Positions 57,059 through 64,000 of a stretch of 64,000 bases of DNA are shown here, in pieces. Position 1 is the first letter of the stretch. Each line of letters starts with the position of its first letter. The DNA comes from Paenibacillus bovis (GTDB taxonomy: Bacteria; Bacillota; Bacilli; Paenibacillales; Paenibacillaceae), in contig NZ_CP013023.1 of NCBI RefSeq assembly GCF_001421015.2, positions 3,837,501 to 3,901,500 of the forward strand, given 5' to 3'. Below the pieces are notes generated by a model, which did not search any database, was not told the origin of the DNA, and saw nothing but the letters and a program-made list of their open reading frames with translations. The translations under genes and the position numbers were made by a program.

Positions 57059-57976
57059 TTACACTTCCCGCTTATCCTCAGGATCATAAATAATACGCAC
57101 ATAGTCGCTATCCCTGCTATCCATATCTCCCAGAAACATGCGTTTATGCTCAGGTATTTTCTCATAAGCTTCCCGCAGCTGTTCGCGGTGATATTCCGAT
57201 GGTTCTTCCAGATAGGCGTGATAACAGGCCCTGCAGTGTTCCATCGCCGTTTTGCCTCCCCGAAGGCGGATATGCATCTCCTGTAGTTCTGCATACTTAT
57301 CTGCGGCAGAAGCAGATGCGCTGCCTGTCAGTGTAACTTCGGCCAATCCGCCAATCTGGATTCGGACCGAATGCTTACAATCGGTAAAAAAGGTTCCGTC
57401 TTCGAACAACTCCTGTACTTTATCCATATCCGAGACATATTCTTGTCCATCATGGATCCAATCCACCCGGCCATCCTGATAGACATTCAGATATACAAGA
57501 CTATTTTGTTCTGATCCACGGTAGAAAATATAAAATCCACTGCCATCGACTGTAGAATATCCGATCTCGTTTTCTACATGAAACGGGACAGCCTTTGGCG
57601 AATAGATGATTTTTCGCTGCTGCATAAGCTGCTGTTCCCGTTCATGGATCGTATATATATTCGCTGCATCGGGATTCAGCTGATGGATTGTCTGCTGGAG
57701 ATGCGCATAATAGGTCTCGGGAGTGTACAGCCAATCCGCATTTTCTACCTTGTAATAGCCCAGCTGGAAAATAGACAGATGCTCTTCATCAGGAATACCG
57801 GGAACAAGCCAGCCTTGCTCCAACTTGTTCTTTAACCCATGCATATCCACCAGTTCCCAGCAATTAACCATTCCATCTTCATACACATCTACATTGATCA
57901 TAAAATAACTGCCGTTATGAATAATACCAGGAACAGTGATTCCCTCTATACGCTTGGTACGATAAATTTTTGACAC
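57059..57976 (-). CDS. Unknown protein with a repeated half-domain
   Basis: A 305-residue soluble protein I cannot name. Two parts look alike: residues 15-55 (NGSYFMINVDVYEDGMVNCWELVDMHGLKNKLEQGWL) and residues 147-195 (GFYIFYRGSEQNSLVYLNVYQDGRVDWIHDG.. LFEDGTFF). Each has a beta-strand, an acidic turn and a D/E-G-x-V/V-D/N-W core. The C-terminal third is helical and charged. The start is GTG, 7 bases after AAGGAG. A polymorphic-toxin immunity-like role would be a guess; no toxin is near. Confidence 0.85.
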   Translation of the reverse strand: MSKIYRTKRIEGITVPGIIHNGSYFMINVDVYEDGMVNCWELVDMHGLKNKLEQGWLVPGIPDEEHLSIFQLGYYKVENADWLYTPETYYAHLQQTIHQLNPDAANIYTIHEREQQLMQQRKIIYSPKAVPFHVENEIGYSTVDGSGFYIFYRGSEQNSLVYLNVYQDGRVDWIHDGQEYVSDMDKVQELFEDGTFFTDCKHSVRIQIGGLAEVTLTGSASASAADKYAELQEMHIRLRGGKTAMEHCRACYHAYLEEPSEYHREQLREAYEKIPEHKRMFLGDMDSRDSDYVRIIYDPEDKREV

Positions 57977-58068
57977 GAGTTTACTCCTTTACAATCTGAC
58001 ATCTCCTCAGTTATATAACCGCCGGGAGTAAAAGATCCGACTTTCGGCCAAACAACCTCATAATTGGA

Positions 58069-58707
58069 TTATCTGTTATGTCGCGCGTATCGTGCCTGCC
58101 ATAGCGCCAGACCGCCTACAAATGCAGAAGCTATCGTCAGACATACGGTAAAATTACGTACCTGATCAAGTCGTTTTACGAGCTGTTCGGTTAGCCATGG
58201 ATATATTCCTTGACTGTAATCCATATAATCGTTTAGCAGCGTCCAGACAAGTGCAGCGACCAGTGATTTCCACCCAAATATGAAAAAACGAACAAATAAT
58301 AATGATTCCACAGCCATAGCCAGATGGGATACGGTCAGCATCCAGTCTTCCCATACCAAGGTATCTCCCAGTGCTTGCCCCCAAAAGATCATTGTCACTG
58401 CCCATACCCCGTATTTGACAGATGTGACTACTGCCAGTGCTTCCATAAGTTTGCGTATTAGCTGCAGCCATCCACTGCGTGGCGGAAACATTAAGAATAA
58501 CAGGGCAATACTGAAAAATAGACTAGCGGTTGGACTGTCCGGTACAAAAATAACCATCCAGGCCGGCCAGCGTTCCAGTGTATATTCCATTTGCAATCCA
58601 TACCATATGTATCCATAGATGGTTCCCAATATATTACAGATCAAGAGCAGCCATAAAAACCCGCGATTCGTTAGGAACATTCTACTCCATAAATAAGAAA
58701 TGGGCAT
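58069..58707 (-). CDS. ypjA: DUF1405 membrane protein (YpjA-like)
   Basis: A 212-residue membrane protein with about six hydrophobic helices. It has the family run FVPDSPTASLFFSIALLFL and the conserved KYGVWA and NDYMDY segments. B. subtilis YpjA is encoded near ypjB, ypjC and ypjD. Function is not known. The ATG at 58707 is 7 bases from AAGGAG. Confidence 0.88.
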   Translation of the reverse strand: MPISYLWSRMFLTNRGFLWLLLICNILGTIYGYIWYGLQMEYTLERWPAWMVIFVPDSPTASLFFSIALLFLMFPPRSGWLQLIRKLMEALAVVTSVKYGVWAVTMIFWGQALGDTLVWEDWMLTVSHLAMAVESLLFVRFFIFGWKSLVAALVWTLLNDYMDYSQGIYPWLTEQLVKRLDQVRNFTVCLTIASAFVGGLALWQARYARHNR

Positions 58708-58841
58708 TCTCATTCTCCTTTATCTCTATCCGGCAAAAGCTGCTACCAATGTCATAATCTTCTGCTTCGAACAGGCATCATCCTTATTATTTTAAAAGTA
58801 AGTAGATGAACAAGCAAGTAATATTGAGAGCTGCACATACC

Positions 58842-58875
58842 AAAAAAAGTCTACCGCAGATTACGGCAGACTTTT
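58842..58875 (-). terminator. Terminator of the IDEAL/carbonic-anhydrase unit
   Basis: AAAAGTCTACCG (58845-58856) and CGGCAGACTTTT (58864-58875) pair with one mismatch; T run on the minus strand. Confidence 0.85.
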
Positions 58876-58904
58876 ACAGGATTAAGTAATATATGTGTGA
58901 CATC

Positions 58905-59144
58905 CTAGTGAGATAATGATTTACGTTCATCATGCTCCACTTCTGGCAGTTCGACTTCAATTGCTGGTGCTAATGAACGCAATTCATTAGTCCACTTTTG
59001 AAAAGATTCTTCATCTCTGTCGGCAAGCGCCCGATCAATAAGTGTGTTCAGTTCCTCAATCCGATGTTCGCGAAGTACTTGGTCCCATACCATCTCAGCT
59101 GCCAAACCCAACATGACTTCATAGGTTACTTTCATCTTGTACAT
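58905..59144 (-). CDS. Small IDEAL-domain protein
   Basis: A 79-residue protein. Its C-terminal half carries the IDEAL motif (LIDRALADRDEESFQKWTNELRSL), a helical motif of about 35 residues found in Firmicutes such as ComK-related and YpiB proteins. The start is ATG 59144, 8 bases after GGAGG; a frame from 59171 overlaps the carbonic-anhydrase stop. Probable protein-protein adaptor; target unknown. It is the second gene after the hexapeptide protein. Confidence 0.82.
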   Translation of the reverse strand: MYKMKVTYEVMLGLAAEMVWDQVLREHRIEELNTLIDRALADRDEESFQKWTNELRSLAPAIEVELPEVEHDERKSLSH

Positions 59145-59167
59145 AGGGCGCACCTCCATAATGCTAT

Positions 59168-59674
59168 TCATGGATTCCTGAACTCTTTTCCTTTATCCAC
59201 ATAGCTCTGTGTAGTCCTGGCCATTCGCTGCAGATCAGCTTCGGTCAGTTCGCGGATTACACGTGCCGGTGAACCGAGTGCCAGAGTATAAGGTGGAATT
59301 TTGTTGTTCTCTGTTACAATTGAACCTGCACCAATTAACGAATATTCACCAATCTCTACACCGTTCAATAGAATAGCACCCATTCCGATCAGCGATCCCT
59401 GACCGATTCGGCAGCCGTGAACAATGGCAGAGTGTCCGACGGAAACATCATTTTCGATAATTAAGGGGTGAATCTCATGTACATGTCCTACAGCCAGATC
59501 CTGTATGTTACACCGGTCTCCGACAATTACCGGAGCAAGATCACCGCGCAGTACGGCATTAAACCATACGCTGCTATCCTCACCAAGTGTTACATCACCG
59601 ATCAGCTTGGCACCTTCGGCTATGAATGTATTTGTGGGTACAATCGGCCATTGATTGTGGTAGGGCAATAACAT
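59168..59674 (-). CDS. Gamma carbonic anhydrase family protein
   Basis: A 168-residue left-handed beta-helix protein with hexapeptide repeats (IGDVTLGEDSSVWFNAVLRGD, IGQGSLIGMGAILLNGVEIG, IGAGSIV). Histidines likely to bind zinc are in VGHVHEI and VGHSAIVHGC. Relatives include YtoA, CaiE/PaaY-type proteins and real gamma carbonic anhydrases, so catalytic activity is not certain. AAGGAG lies 8 bases before the ATG. It overlaps nothing but is followed by the IDEAL gene 24 bases on. Confidence 0.9.
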   Translation of the reverse strand: MLLPYHNQWPIVPTNTFIAEGAKLIGDVTLGEDSSVWFNAVLRGDLAPVIVGDRCNIQDLAVGHVHEIHPLIIENDVSVGHSAIVHGCRIGQGSLIGMGAILLNGVEIGEYSLIGAGSIVTENNKIPPYTLALGSPARVIRELTEADLQRMARTTQSYVDKGKEFRNP

Positions 59675-59911
59675 GTTATCCGCTCCTTATCTGGATTTTA
59701 ACCAAAATACGTGTAAGCGCATCAGTAATTTAACAAAAAAATAGAGAAAAATTAATGACAATGCTGTAAACTTCTTATAGTCACTATTTCTTCCTGTCCG
59801 TATTCTCCTGCCGCTATGCTTCCATGTAGACGAAAGAGCATGGATGATAGTTGTTCAATCAACCTCAATCACGCTCATGCTTCGATTTACGCCTATATGT
59901 CCGGTTATATC

Positions 59912-60490
59912 TTACGATTGAAGATGATCCGTATTGTTATACAACAGAGCTTTCCATTCTTCGGCTTCCCGTTCCAGAACTGTCAAAGACAAATTGCCAA
60001 TTCGCTCGGTATGCTGCTCTTTCAGCAACAAAGTAAACACATGAGACAGAAAACCGCCATGACTGACAACCAGAATATTATGATTGGGGAACTGCTCCCA
60101 GGTCGAATTGAGAAAACTCATGCCCCGTTCCTGCAGCATTTCCACCTTTTCCTGTCCCAGCTCCAGAGTCTCCCAGTCTGAACCCCATTTGGCTTCACGT
60201 TCTTCCCAGGTAAGTCCTTCCACCTGACCGAATCCTCGTTCCTTGAGCCGTTCATCCGGTTCCAATAATGGAATATCCAGTCGCTCTGCAATAATCCGGG
60301 CTGTCTCATGTGCCCGCTGCAGGCTGCTCGAAATCATATGATCCCAGTGAATCGGTTCTACTGCCAGTCGTTCGGCCAGCCGGGCTGCCTGTCTCCTCCC
60401 TTCTTCGTTAAGTGGGATATCGCTATGACCCTGAATACGCCCCAGCGCATTCCAGTCGGTCAAGCCGTGCCTGATCAAACCAATCCGCAT
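59912..60490 (-). CDS. Histidine phosphatase family protein
   Basis: A 192-residue phosphoglycerate-mutase-like enzyme. It begins RIGLIRHGLTDWN (catalytic RHG), with SSLQRAHETARIIAERL and VSHGGFLSHVF. Similar proteins act on alpha-ribazole-5'-phosphate (CobC) or sugar phosphates; which applies is unknown. The ATG at 60490 follows AAGGGTG at 10 bases. It is the last gene before the terminator 60575-60624 of the sigma/anti-sigma operon. Confidence 0.9.
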   Translation of the reverse strand: MRIGLIRHGLTDWNALGRIQGHSDIPLNEEGRRQAARLAERLAVEPIHWDHMISSSLQRAHETARIIAERLDIPLLEPDERLKERGFGQVEGLTWEEREAKWGSDWETLELGQEKVEMLQERGMSFLNSTWEQFPNHNILVVSHGGFLSHVFTLLLKEQHTERIGNLSLTVLEREAEEWKALLYNNTDHLQS

Positions 60491-60574
60491 CTGCCTGTTA
60501 CACCCTTCCTTCAACTGCTCCCGCCTACTGCGATCGCTGCTATGTATTGGCTATGAATATATACAGCATAACAT

Positions 60575-60624
60575 AAAGAAAAGCCTGCGGGCATCGGTCC
60601 AATTACGGAGTTTGCCTGTAGGCT
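60575..60624 (-). terminator. Terminator of the second ECF operon
   Basis: AGCCTGCGGGCA (60582-60593) and TGCCTGTAGGCT (60613-60624) pair with two mismatches; TTTTCTTT follows on the minus strand. Confidence 0.8.
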
Positions 60625-60638
60625 CTGCATCTTTGTAT

Positions 60639-61268
60639 TTAATTTTGATGTTTGGTACGGGCCAGCCAGCGCAGGGAGACCAGCGCAAGCAGCATACCGA
60701 CGAGCGACAGAATCATCCAATACTGTGGATGGCTCGGATTCATCGGAATGACCAGCGGATCAATCAATCCCCGTTCCGATCCGGCAAAATGAAGCGAGGA
60801 ATATACAACCGTGCTATCATCTCCTGTAGCAACCGCTGTAGGTACAATACCGGTTACCCTCTCGGGCTGGGGCTGCTGCTCAAACGTGCCTGTCATATCG
60901 AGTGTCAAGTAAATGGAACTGCATATAAAGACCGCAATAAGCGAAGACATCCAGACGGATAACCGGCGGCGGAACAGGCGTGAAATCGGTCCACGCTTTA
61001 CATCGGTCTGTACCAGCCACGGCGATTCGGCATAAATCCGGTCCATGACACTCCGGTTTATATTTTCCGCGCGGATTGTCATGGTCGGCATCTCTTCCAA
61101 TTGGGCTGCTTCTGCCTGAATCAGTTCATGACTTTCTTTCCACACTTCAAATTCTGCCGCGCAGTCAGGACACTCCCGAACATGTTCGTCCAGTGCCAAC
61201 CGGCGTGGATCATCCGGCGTCAGGTCCCAATAGATCCCGAACAGCTCTTCGGCCTCTCTGCAATTCAT
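60639..61268 (-). CDS. Anti-sigma factor, zinc-finger type
   Basis: A 209-residue membrane anti-sigma. The N-terminal zf-HC2 motif has H-x3-C-x2-C (HVRECPDCAAEF) and binds the partner sigma. Two hydrophobic helices follow (SVWMSSLIAVFICSSIYLTL near residue 108 and YWMILSLVGMLLALVSL near the end). It overlaps the stop of the sigma gene by four bases (ATGA). Contrast with the DUF4179-type anti-sigma at 54833, which lacks this zinc motif. Confidence 0.93.
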   Translation of the reverse strand: MNCREAEELFGIYWDLTPDDPRRLALDEHVRECPDCAAEFEVWKESHELIQAEAAQLEEMPTMTIRAENINRSVMDRIYAESPWLVQTDVKRGPISRLFRRRLSVWMSSLIAVFICSSIYLTLDMTGTFEQQPQPERVTGIVPTAVATGDDSTVVYSSLHFAGSERGLIDPLVIPMNPSHPQYWMILSLVGMLLALVSLRWLARTKHQN

Positions 61269-61861
61269 TTTCTCTTCATCCCTTCACTAGGCTGATTGTA
61301 GACCGAGTCATAATAATACGGCTCCAGCCGTGTTTTTACGCTCGCTCTCGCCCGGAACAATAGAGATTTGACGGAGCTTACACTTTGACAGAGGATATCA
61401 GCAATTTCCTGATAATCCAACTGATCGTATTCGCGGAGGATCAAAGCAGATCGTTGTTTTTCTGGCAGCTGGTCTATCGCTTCACGTACCATCTGGACGC
61501 GCTCGCCGCGCAGTACCGCCTGTTCGGGCACCATACTGTTCGGCGCAACCGGCGTGTAGCCGCTCTCTTCGAGAGGAATACTGCCGTTCTTTTGCTTGCG
61601 CAGCTCGCTCAGTACGGTATTGCGTGCGATCGTATACAGCCAGGTGGAGAATGAAGCATCCACTTCCCGAAAGGAGTGCAGACTTTTGTAAGCCTTGTAG
61701 AACGTCTCCGAACACAGGTCTTCTGCCATTATTTCGAGATTGGAGCTTTTGAGCATATGATAGATAAACGCCAGAATCTTGCGCTGGTAACGGCGCATCA
61801 GCTCAGAATACAGCTCTACATCACCGTTTTTAATTTCCTGAATTAACAGGGAATCTGTCAT
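61265..61861 (-). CDS. ECF sigma factor
   Basis: A 198-residue sigma factor of the SigW/RpoE-like group. Region 2 (LYSELMRRYQRKILAFIYHMLKSSNLEIMAEDLCSETFYKAYKSL) and region 4 (QLDYQEIADILCQSVSSVKSLLFRARASVKTRL) are clear. GAGGAGGG lies 10 bases before the ATG. It is expressed with the zf-HC2 anti-sigma downstream, a standard stress-signal pair. Confidence 0.94.
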   Translation of the reverse strand: MTDSLLIQEIKNGDVELYSELMRRYQRKILAFIYHMLKSSNLEIMAEDLCSETFYKAYKSLHSFREVDASFSTWLYTIARNTVLSELRKQKNGSIPLEESGYTPVAPNSMVPEQAVLRGERVQMVREAIDQLPEKQRSALILREYDQLDYQEIADILCQSVSSVKSLLFRARASVKTRLEPYYYDSVYNQPSEGMKRK

Positions 61862-62896
61862 TGAAATGCGACCCTCCTCATTGTTGCCGCCGCATCTTCC
61901 TATTCCTTATGTATTAGATAATACCGGATAGGACGGCAAAAGTTGCGGTATTCCTAACATTTTCCGCAGCCGACAACAATTCACTGATTTGATATGAAAG
62001 ATAAACTTGCCTGTCGATCCGGCAAGCAACTGGAGTAACTGGTACAAGCCTCAAGCAGGCTGATGGGAAAGAAAGGCACATGGCACTTCTATTTATCAAA
62101 TGCGACTCTACAGTCGCTTTCTTGCATACTAATAGATTCGTTTATACTTAGCATATTCCGCTTGCTTTTTATTTGTATCAAGCAGCCAAATATCCTTTGG
62201 AAATAAGCAAAAAGCTGGTTGTCTACTTACTCATTTCCATGCAATATAATAGAGCAACCTTTATATCATACCTGACTTTTAGACGGATAGCAAAGTTAAA
62301 AGGTTGCTGATCTGTCTGTAAAATTAATCCTGTTCGCTGGATAAAGACGACAATTGTACTGCTATTTCGTCTGCTATGGAGTGTTGAATACAGTATGTTA
62401 GTATTCGTCCATACCCCAATATTCCGCTGTAACCGAAGGTGAAATTCTGGATATACGGCTATCAATTTAGAAATAACATTGCTGTGTAAATAGCTCTGCT
62501 TATTGGTGAATCGAAGCATTAACGCAGGAACGTGTAATGCTGGACGAATCCGATCATCAAAGTCACTGGTAACCATTTATAGTGCTGGATGTCTCACAAC
62601 GTTATAGGTATGTATCAAAAACAATTATGTATGTGCAGTAACAGAACATCCTGCCAAACGAGTGATCCCTTTCCCCTTTCCATCTGCAAACGAATAATCC
62701 GCAGACAAACAACCTGCAGATAAAAACTCCCTTATCTGTTATACCATATAATGATTCTGCAATTCAAAGTTCGCTCAATCGCTGTCAGAACAATAAAGAA
62801 ACGGCTAATATAAGTTAGCGGTTCGAGTTTTACAGTTTAAAGATTTAGGGGGCGAAGATTTCCCAAAATTGAATAAAAACGCTGATCCAATTCCTT
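61862..62896. other. Sparse region, no supported gene
   Basis: About 1 kb. The sigma promoter should lie in its first 60 bases. A perfect 10-base inverted repeat AGCAACCTTT/AAAGGTTGCT spans about 62250-62310. A 117-codon minus-strand frame (62223-62576) has no ribosome binding site and no recognisable domain; I do not call it. Confidence 0.55.
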
Positions 62897-63061
62897 TTAA
62901 TTGGACGTATAGAGCTTAACCTTACTACCATAATCTACAATGATATCTACTTCGAGTTCTGATTCTGTTTCTACTCTGACACGTACCTGGGACAGTGCTG
63001 CTGCCAGTAATTCCATATCTGTTTTTACTTCCTTATATGTTGGTCTTTCTAATACGATCAT
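62897..63061 (-). CDS. Small 54-residue conserved-looking protein
   Basis: A short frame, MIVLERPTYKEVKTDMELL then AAALSQVRVRVETESELEVDI, ending in a Tyr/Lys-rich tail. Codons and amino-acid balance look coding. AGGAGG is immediately before the ATG, an unusual zero spacing, so translation may be weak or start in another way. No domain is known to me. Confidence 0.6.
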   Translation of the reverse strand: MIVLERPTYKEVKTDMELLAAALSQVRVRVETESELEVDIIVDYGSKVKLYTSN

Positions 63062-63216
63062 CCTCCTATTATGCAAAAAAGAGCCTTACCAGCATATGCT
63101 GATAAAACCCTTGATCCTTCTAAGTATATACTATCTAATTCATTTTATTTACCTTTTGTAAAGGGACGCTGCTCGACAGCAACAGCCCTCTAGGCGCCCT
63201 CATAGAATGTGATTTG

Positions 63217-63303
63217 TTAAGATACCGGCTTAGCGAACAGGCAAATCAAAAACACAATTAGAGTAATCACCACAATAAAACGAATAATTGGTAGTTTGTT
63301 CAT
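63217..63303 (-). CDS. 28-residue single-helix membrane peptide
   Basis: Sequence starts MNKLPIIRFIVVITLIVFLI: a short basic N-terminus, then a transmembrane stretch and a KPVS end. GAGGTG is 4 bases before the ATG. This site pairs with CACCTC 7 bases upstream (63308-63313 with 63321-63326), so it would be hidden in RNA. Hairpin-hidden sites and tiny hydrophobic peptides are typical of type I toxins. No antisense RNA was identified. Confidence 0.5.
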   Translation of the reverse strand: MNKLPIIRFIVVITLIVFLICLFAKPVS

Positions 63304-63385
63304 AAGTCACCTCAGCTTTCGAGGTGCTCCTAGATATTAGTTACAGTATATAGATAACTTACTACCAATGCAACTAGATCATACC

Positions 63386-63417
63386 AAAAGGCTCTTCGAT
63401 AAAAAACAAAGCCTTTT
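63386..63417 (-). terminator. Terminator after the coiled-coil membrane gene
   Basis: AAAAGGCT (63386-63393) and AGCCTTTT (63410-63417) pair perfectly. The minus-strand right side ends in TTTT. Confidence 0.7.
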
Positions 63418-63429
63418 ATGATTTCAAAC

Positions 63430-63942
63430 TTACTCACTATTGCTATTTCTTAACCTTTCTGACTCTACATCTTCTAAATAACTTTCCAACCGCGACATGA
63501 TATATTGATTTTTTTCTAACTCTTTTCTCTCTGCTTCTAAATTTTCTGTCAATTTTTTAAATTCATAGGTATAAATTAAACATAAATTAATACCAAATCG
63601 TAATGCTGTAGAAAGCATTGCAATTAAAAATAAAAAGTAAAAGAAAGCTTGAACAAAGTTACTAGTAATAATCTCTGTTATAAAAGAATAAAAAACAATT
63701 GCAAAAGCATAAATCAAACCAGTTATAATAAACGATACAATTTTCCCCAAATCATTTTCGCTAATTAAAGCCATAACTGAGTTAACTTTAATTCCACCTA
63801 TAACAGTGATTACAGTTATATATATGCCTATGAAAATAGAAGCTACTGTTGTAATAGTACCAATGTTGGGCTGAATTAAGATGTCGTAATAATTATACAA
63901 GCCTAATTCTAGCGAATTAGGCTCACCATTATTATAAAACAT
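63430..63942 (-). CDS. Membrane protein with C-terminal coiled coil
   Basis: A 170-residue protein I do not recognise. Three hydrophobic helices lie between residues 25 and 120 (TITTVASIFIGIYITVITVI, IVSFIITGLIYAFAIVFYSF, AFFYFLFLIAMLSTAL), then a coiled coil (EFKKLTENLEAERKELEKNQ). Base composition is far more AT-rich than the main blocks, suggesting transfer. No ribosome binding site is seen before the ATG; a perfect 10-base hairpin (63900-63909 with 63914-63923) lies in its first codons. The start is therefore uncertain. Confidence 0.6.
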   Translation of the reverse strand: MFYNNGEPNSLELGLYNYYDILIQPNIGTITTVASIFIGIYITVITVIGGIKVNSVMALISENDLGKIVSFIITGLIYAFAIVFYSFITEIITSNFVQAFFYFLFLIAMLSTALRFGINLCLIYTYEFKKLTENLEAERKELEKNQYIMSRLESYLEDVESERLRNSNSE

Positions 63943-64000
63943 AGTAAATAATTTATTTATACAAAAAATAAGAGTGAAAAGTGTGCACGTTATTTTGAGA

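Noticed and set aside
62223..62576. Minus-strand frame of 117 codons
   Set aside because: No ribosome binding site and no domain-like sequence; the stretch lies in a sparse region.
1..64000. CRISPR arrays, tRNA or rRNA genes, insertion sequences
   Set aside because: No regularly spaced repeats, no tRNA-like cloverleaf with CCA or conserved T-loop, no rRNA stretch and no transposase frame were found.

Overview
The window is ordinary chromosome from a Gram-positive Bacillota, most likely Paenibacillus or a close relative. The evidence is strong AGGAGG-type ribosome binding sites, T-rich intrinsic terminators, a T-box riboswitch, bacillithiol genes (bshA, bshB1), a double dynamin, an SLH-domain surface protein, and a gene order (ypjD-dapB-mgsA-bshB1-bshA-cca-birA-panBCD-dinG, with asnS-dnaD nearby) matching Bacillus subtilis. 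No rRNA, tRNA, transposase, phage gene or CRISPR array was found.

Layout. 0-7 kb: a cut-off ABC exporter, a tandem dynamin, a small unknown protein and endonuclease III. 7-16 kb: a cell-wall amidase, leuCD with a divergent LysR regulator, a DsbA-like oxidoreductase, a hydrolase plus ring-cleaving dioxygenase pair with an MhqR-like operator, and a histidine phosphatase. 16-25 kb: methionine salvage (mtnU and mtnE divergent; mtnWXB) split by proline synthesis proBAC. A T-box with a proline specifier precedes proB, and proC overlaps mtnW. 25-34 kb: a LysM protein, a 1.1-kb AT-rich gap, dnaD, asnS, an hbd-ackA pair, and a membrane AAA+ protease coupled to a membrane-anchored partner. Beside that pair are a possible small RNA and an isolated LeuA regulatory domain. 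34-49 kb: a dense minus-strand block with tseB/ypmB, mtaD, rex, dinG, panDCB, birA, cca, bshA, bshB1, mgsA, dapB and ypjD. Many genes overlap by 1-20 bases, and panB has a long leader with attenuator-like hairpins. 49-64 kb: YitT, a giant FN3/SLH surface protein with its own attenuator, two ECF sigma/anti-sigma pairs (one anti-sigma frameshifted), DUF1405 and IDEAL-domain proteins, a gamma carbonic anhydrase, a phosphatase, then a sparse low-GC end with two very short genes.

Shared themes: redox and electrophile defence (bacillithiol, mgsA product handling, MhqD/MhqO-like pair, Rex); methionine/SAM by-product recycling (mtn genes, mtaD); cell envelope (amidase, LysM, SLH protein, YpmB, dynamin, ECF sigma factors); cofactors (pantothenate, biotin ligase). 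The best candidates for undescribed biology are RNA-level: the panB leader, the SLH-gene attenuator with its promoter palindrome, and a 28-residue membrane peptide whose ribosome binding site lies in a hairpin. The membrane protease pair and the proline/methionine-salvage fusion are also notable. All functions are read from sequence motifs and remembered families; no search was run.
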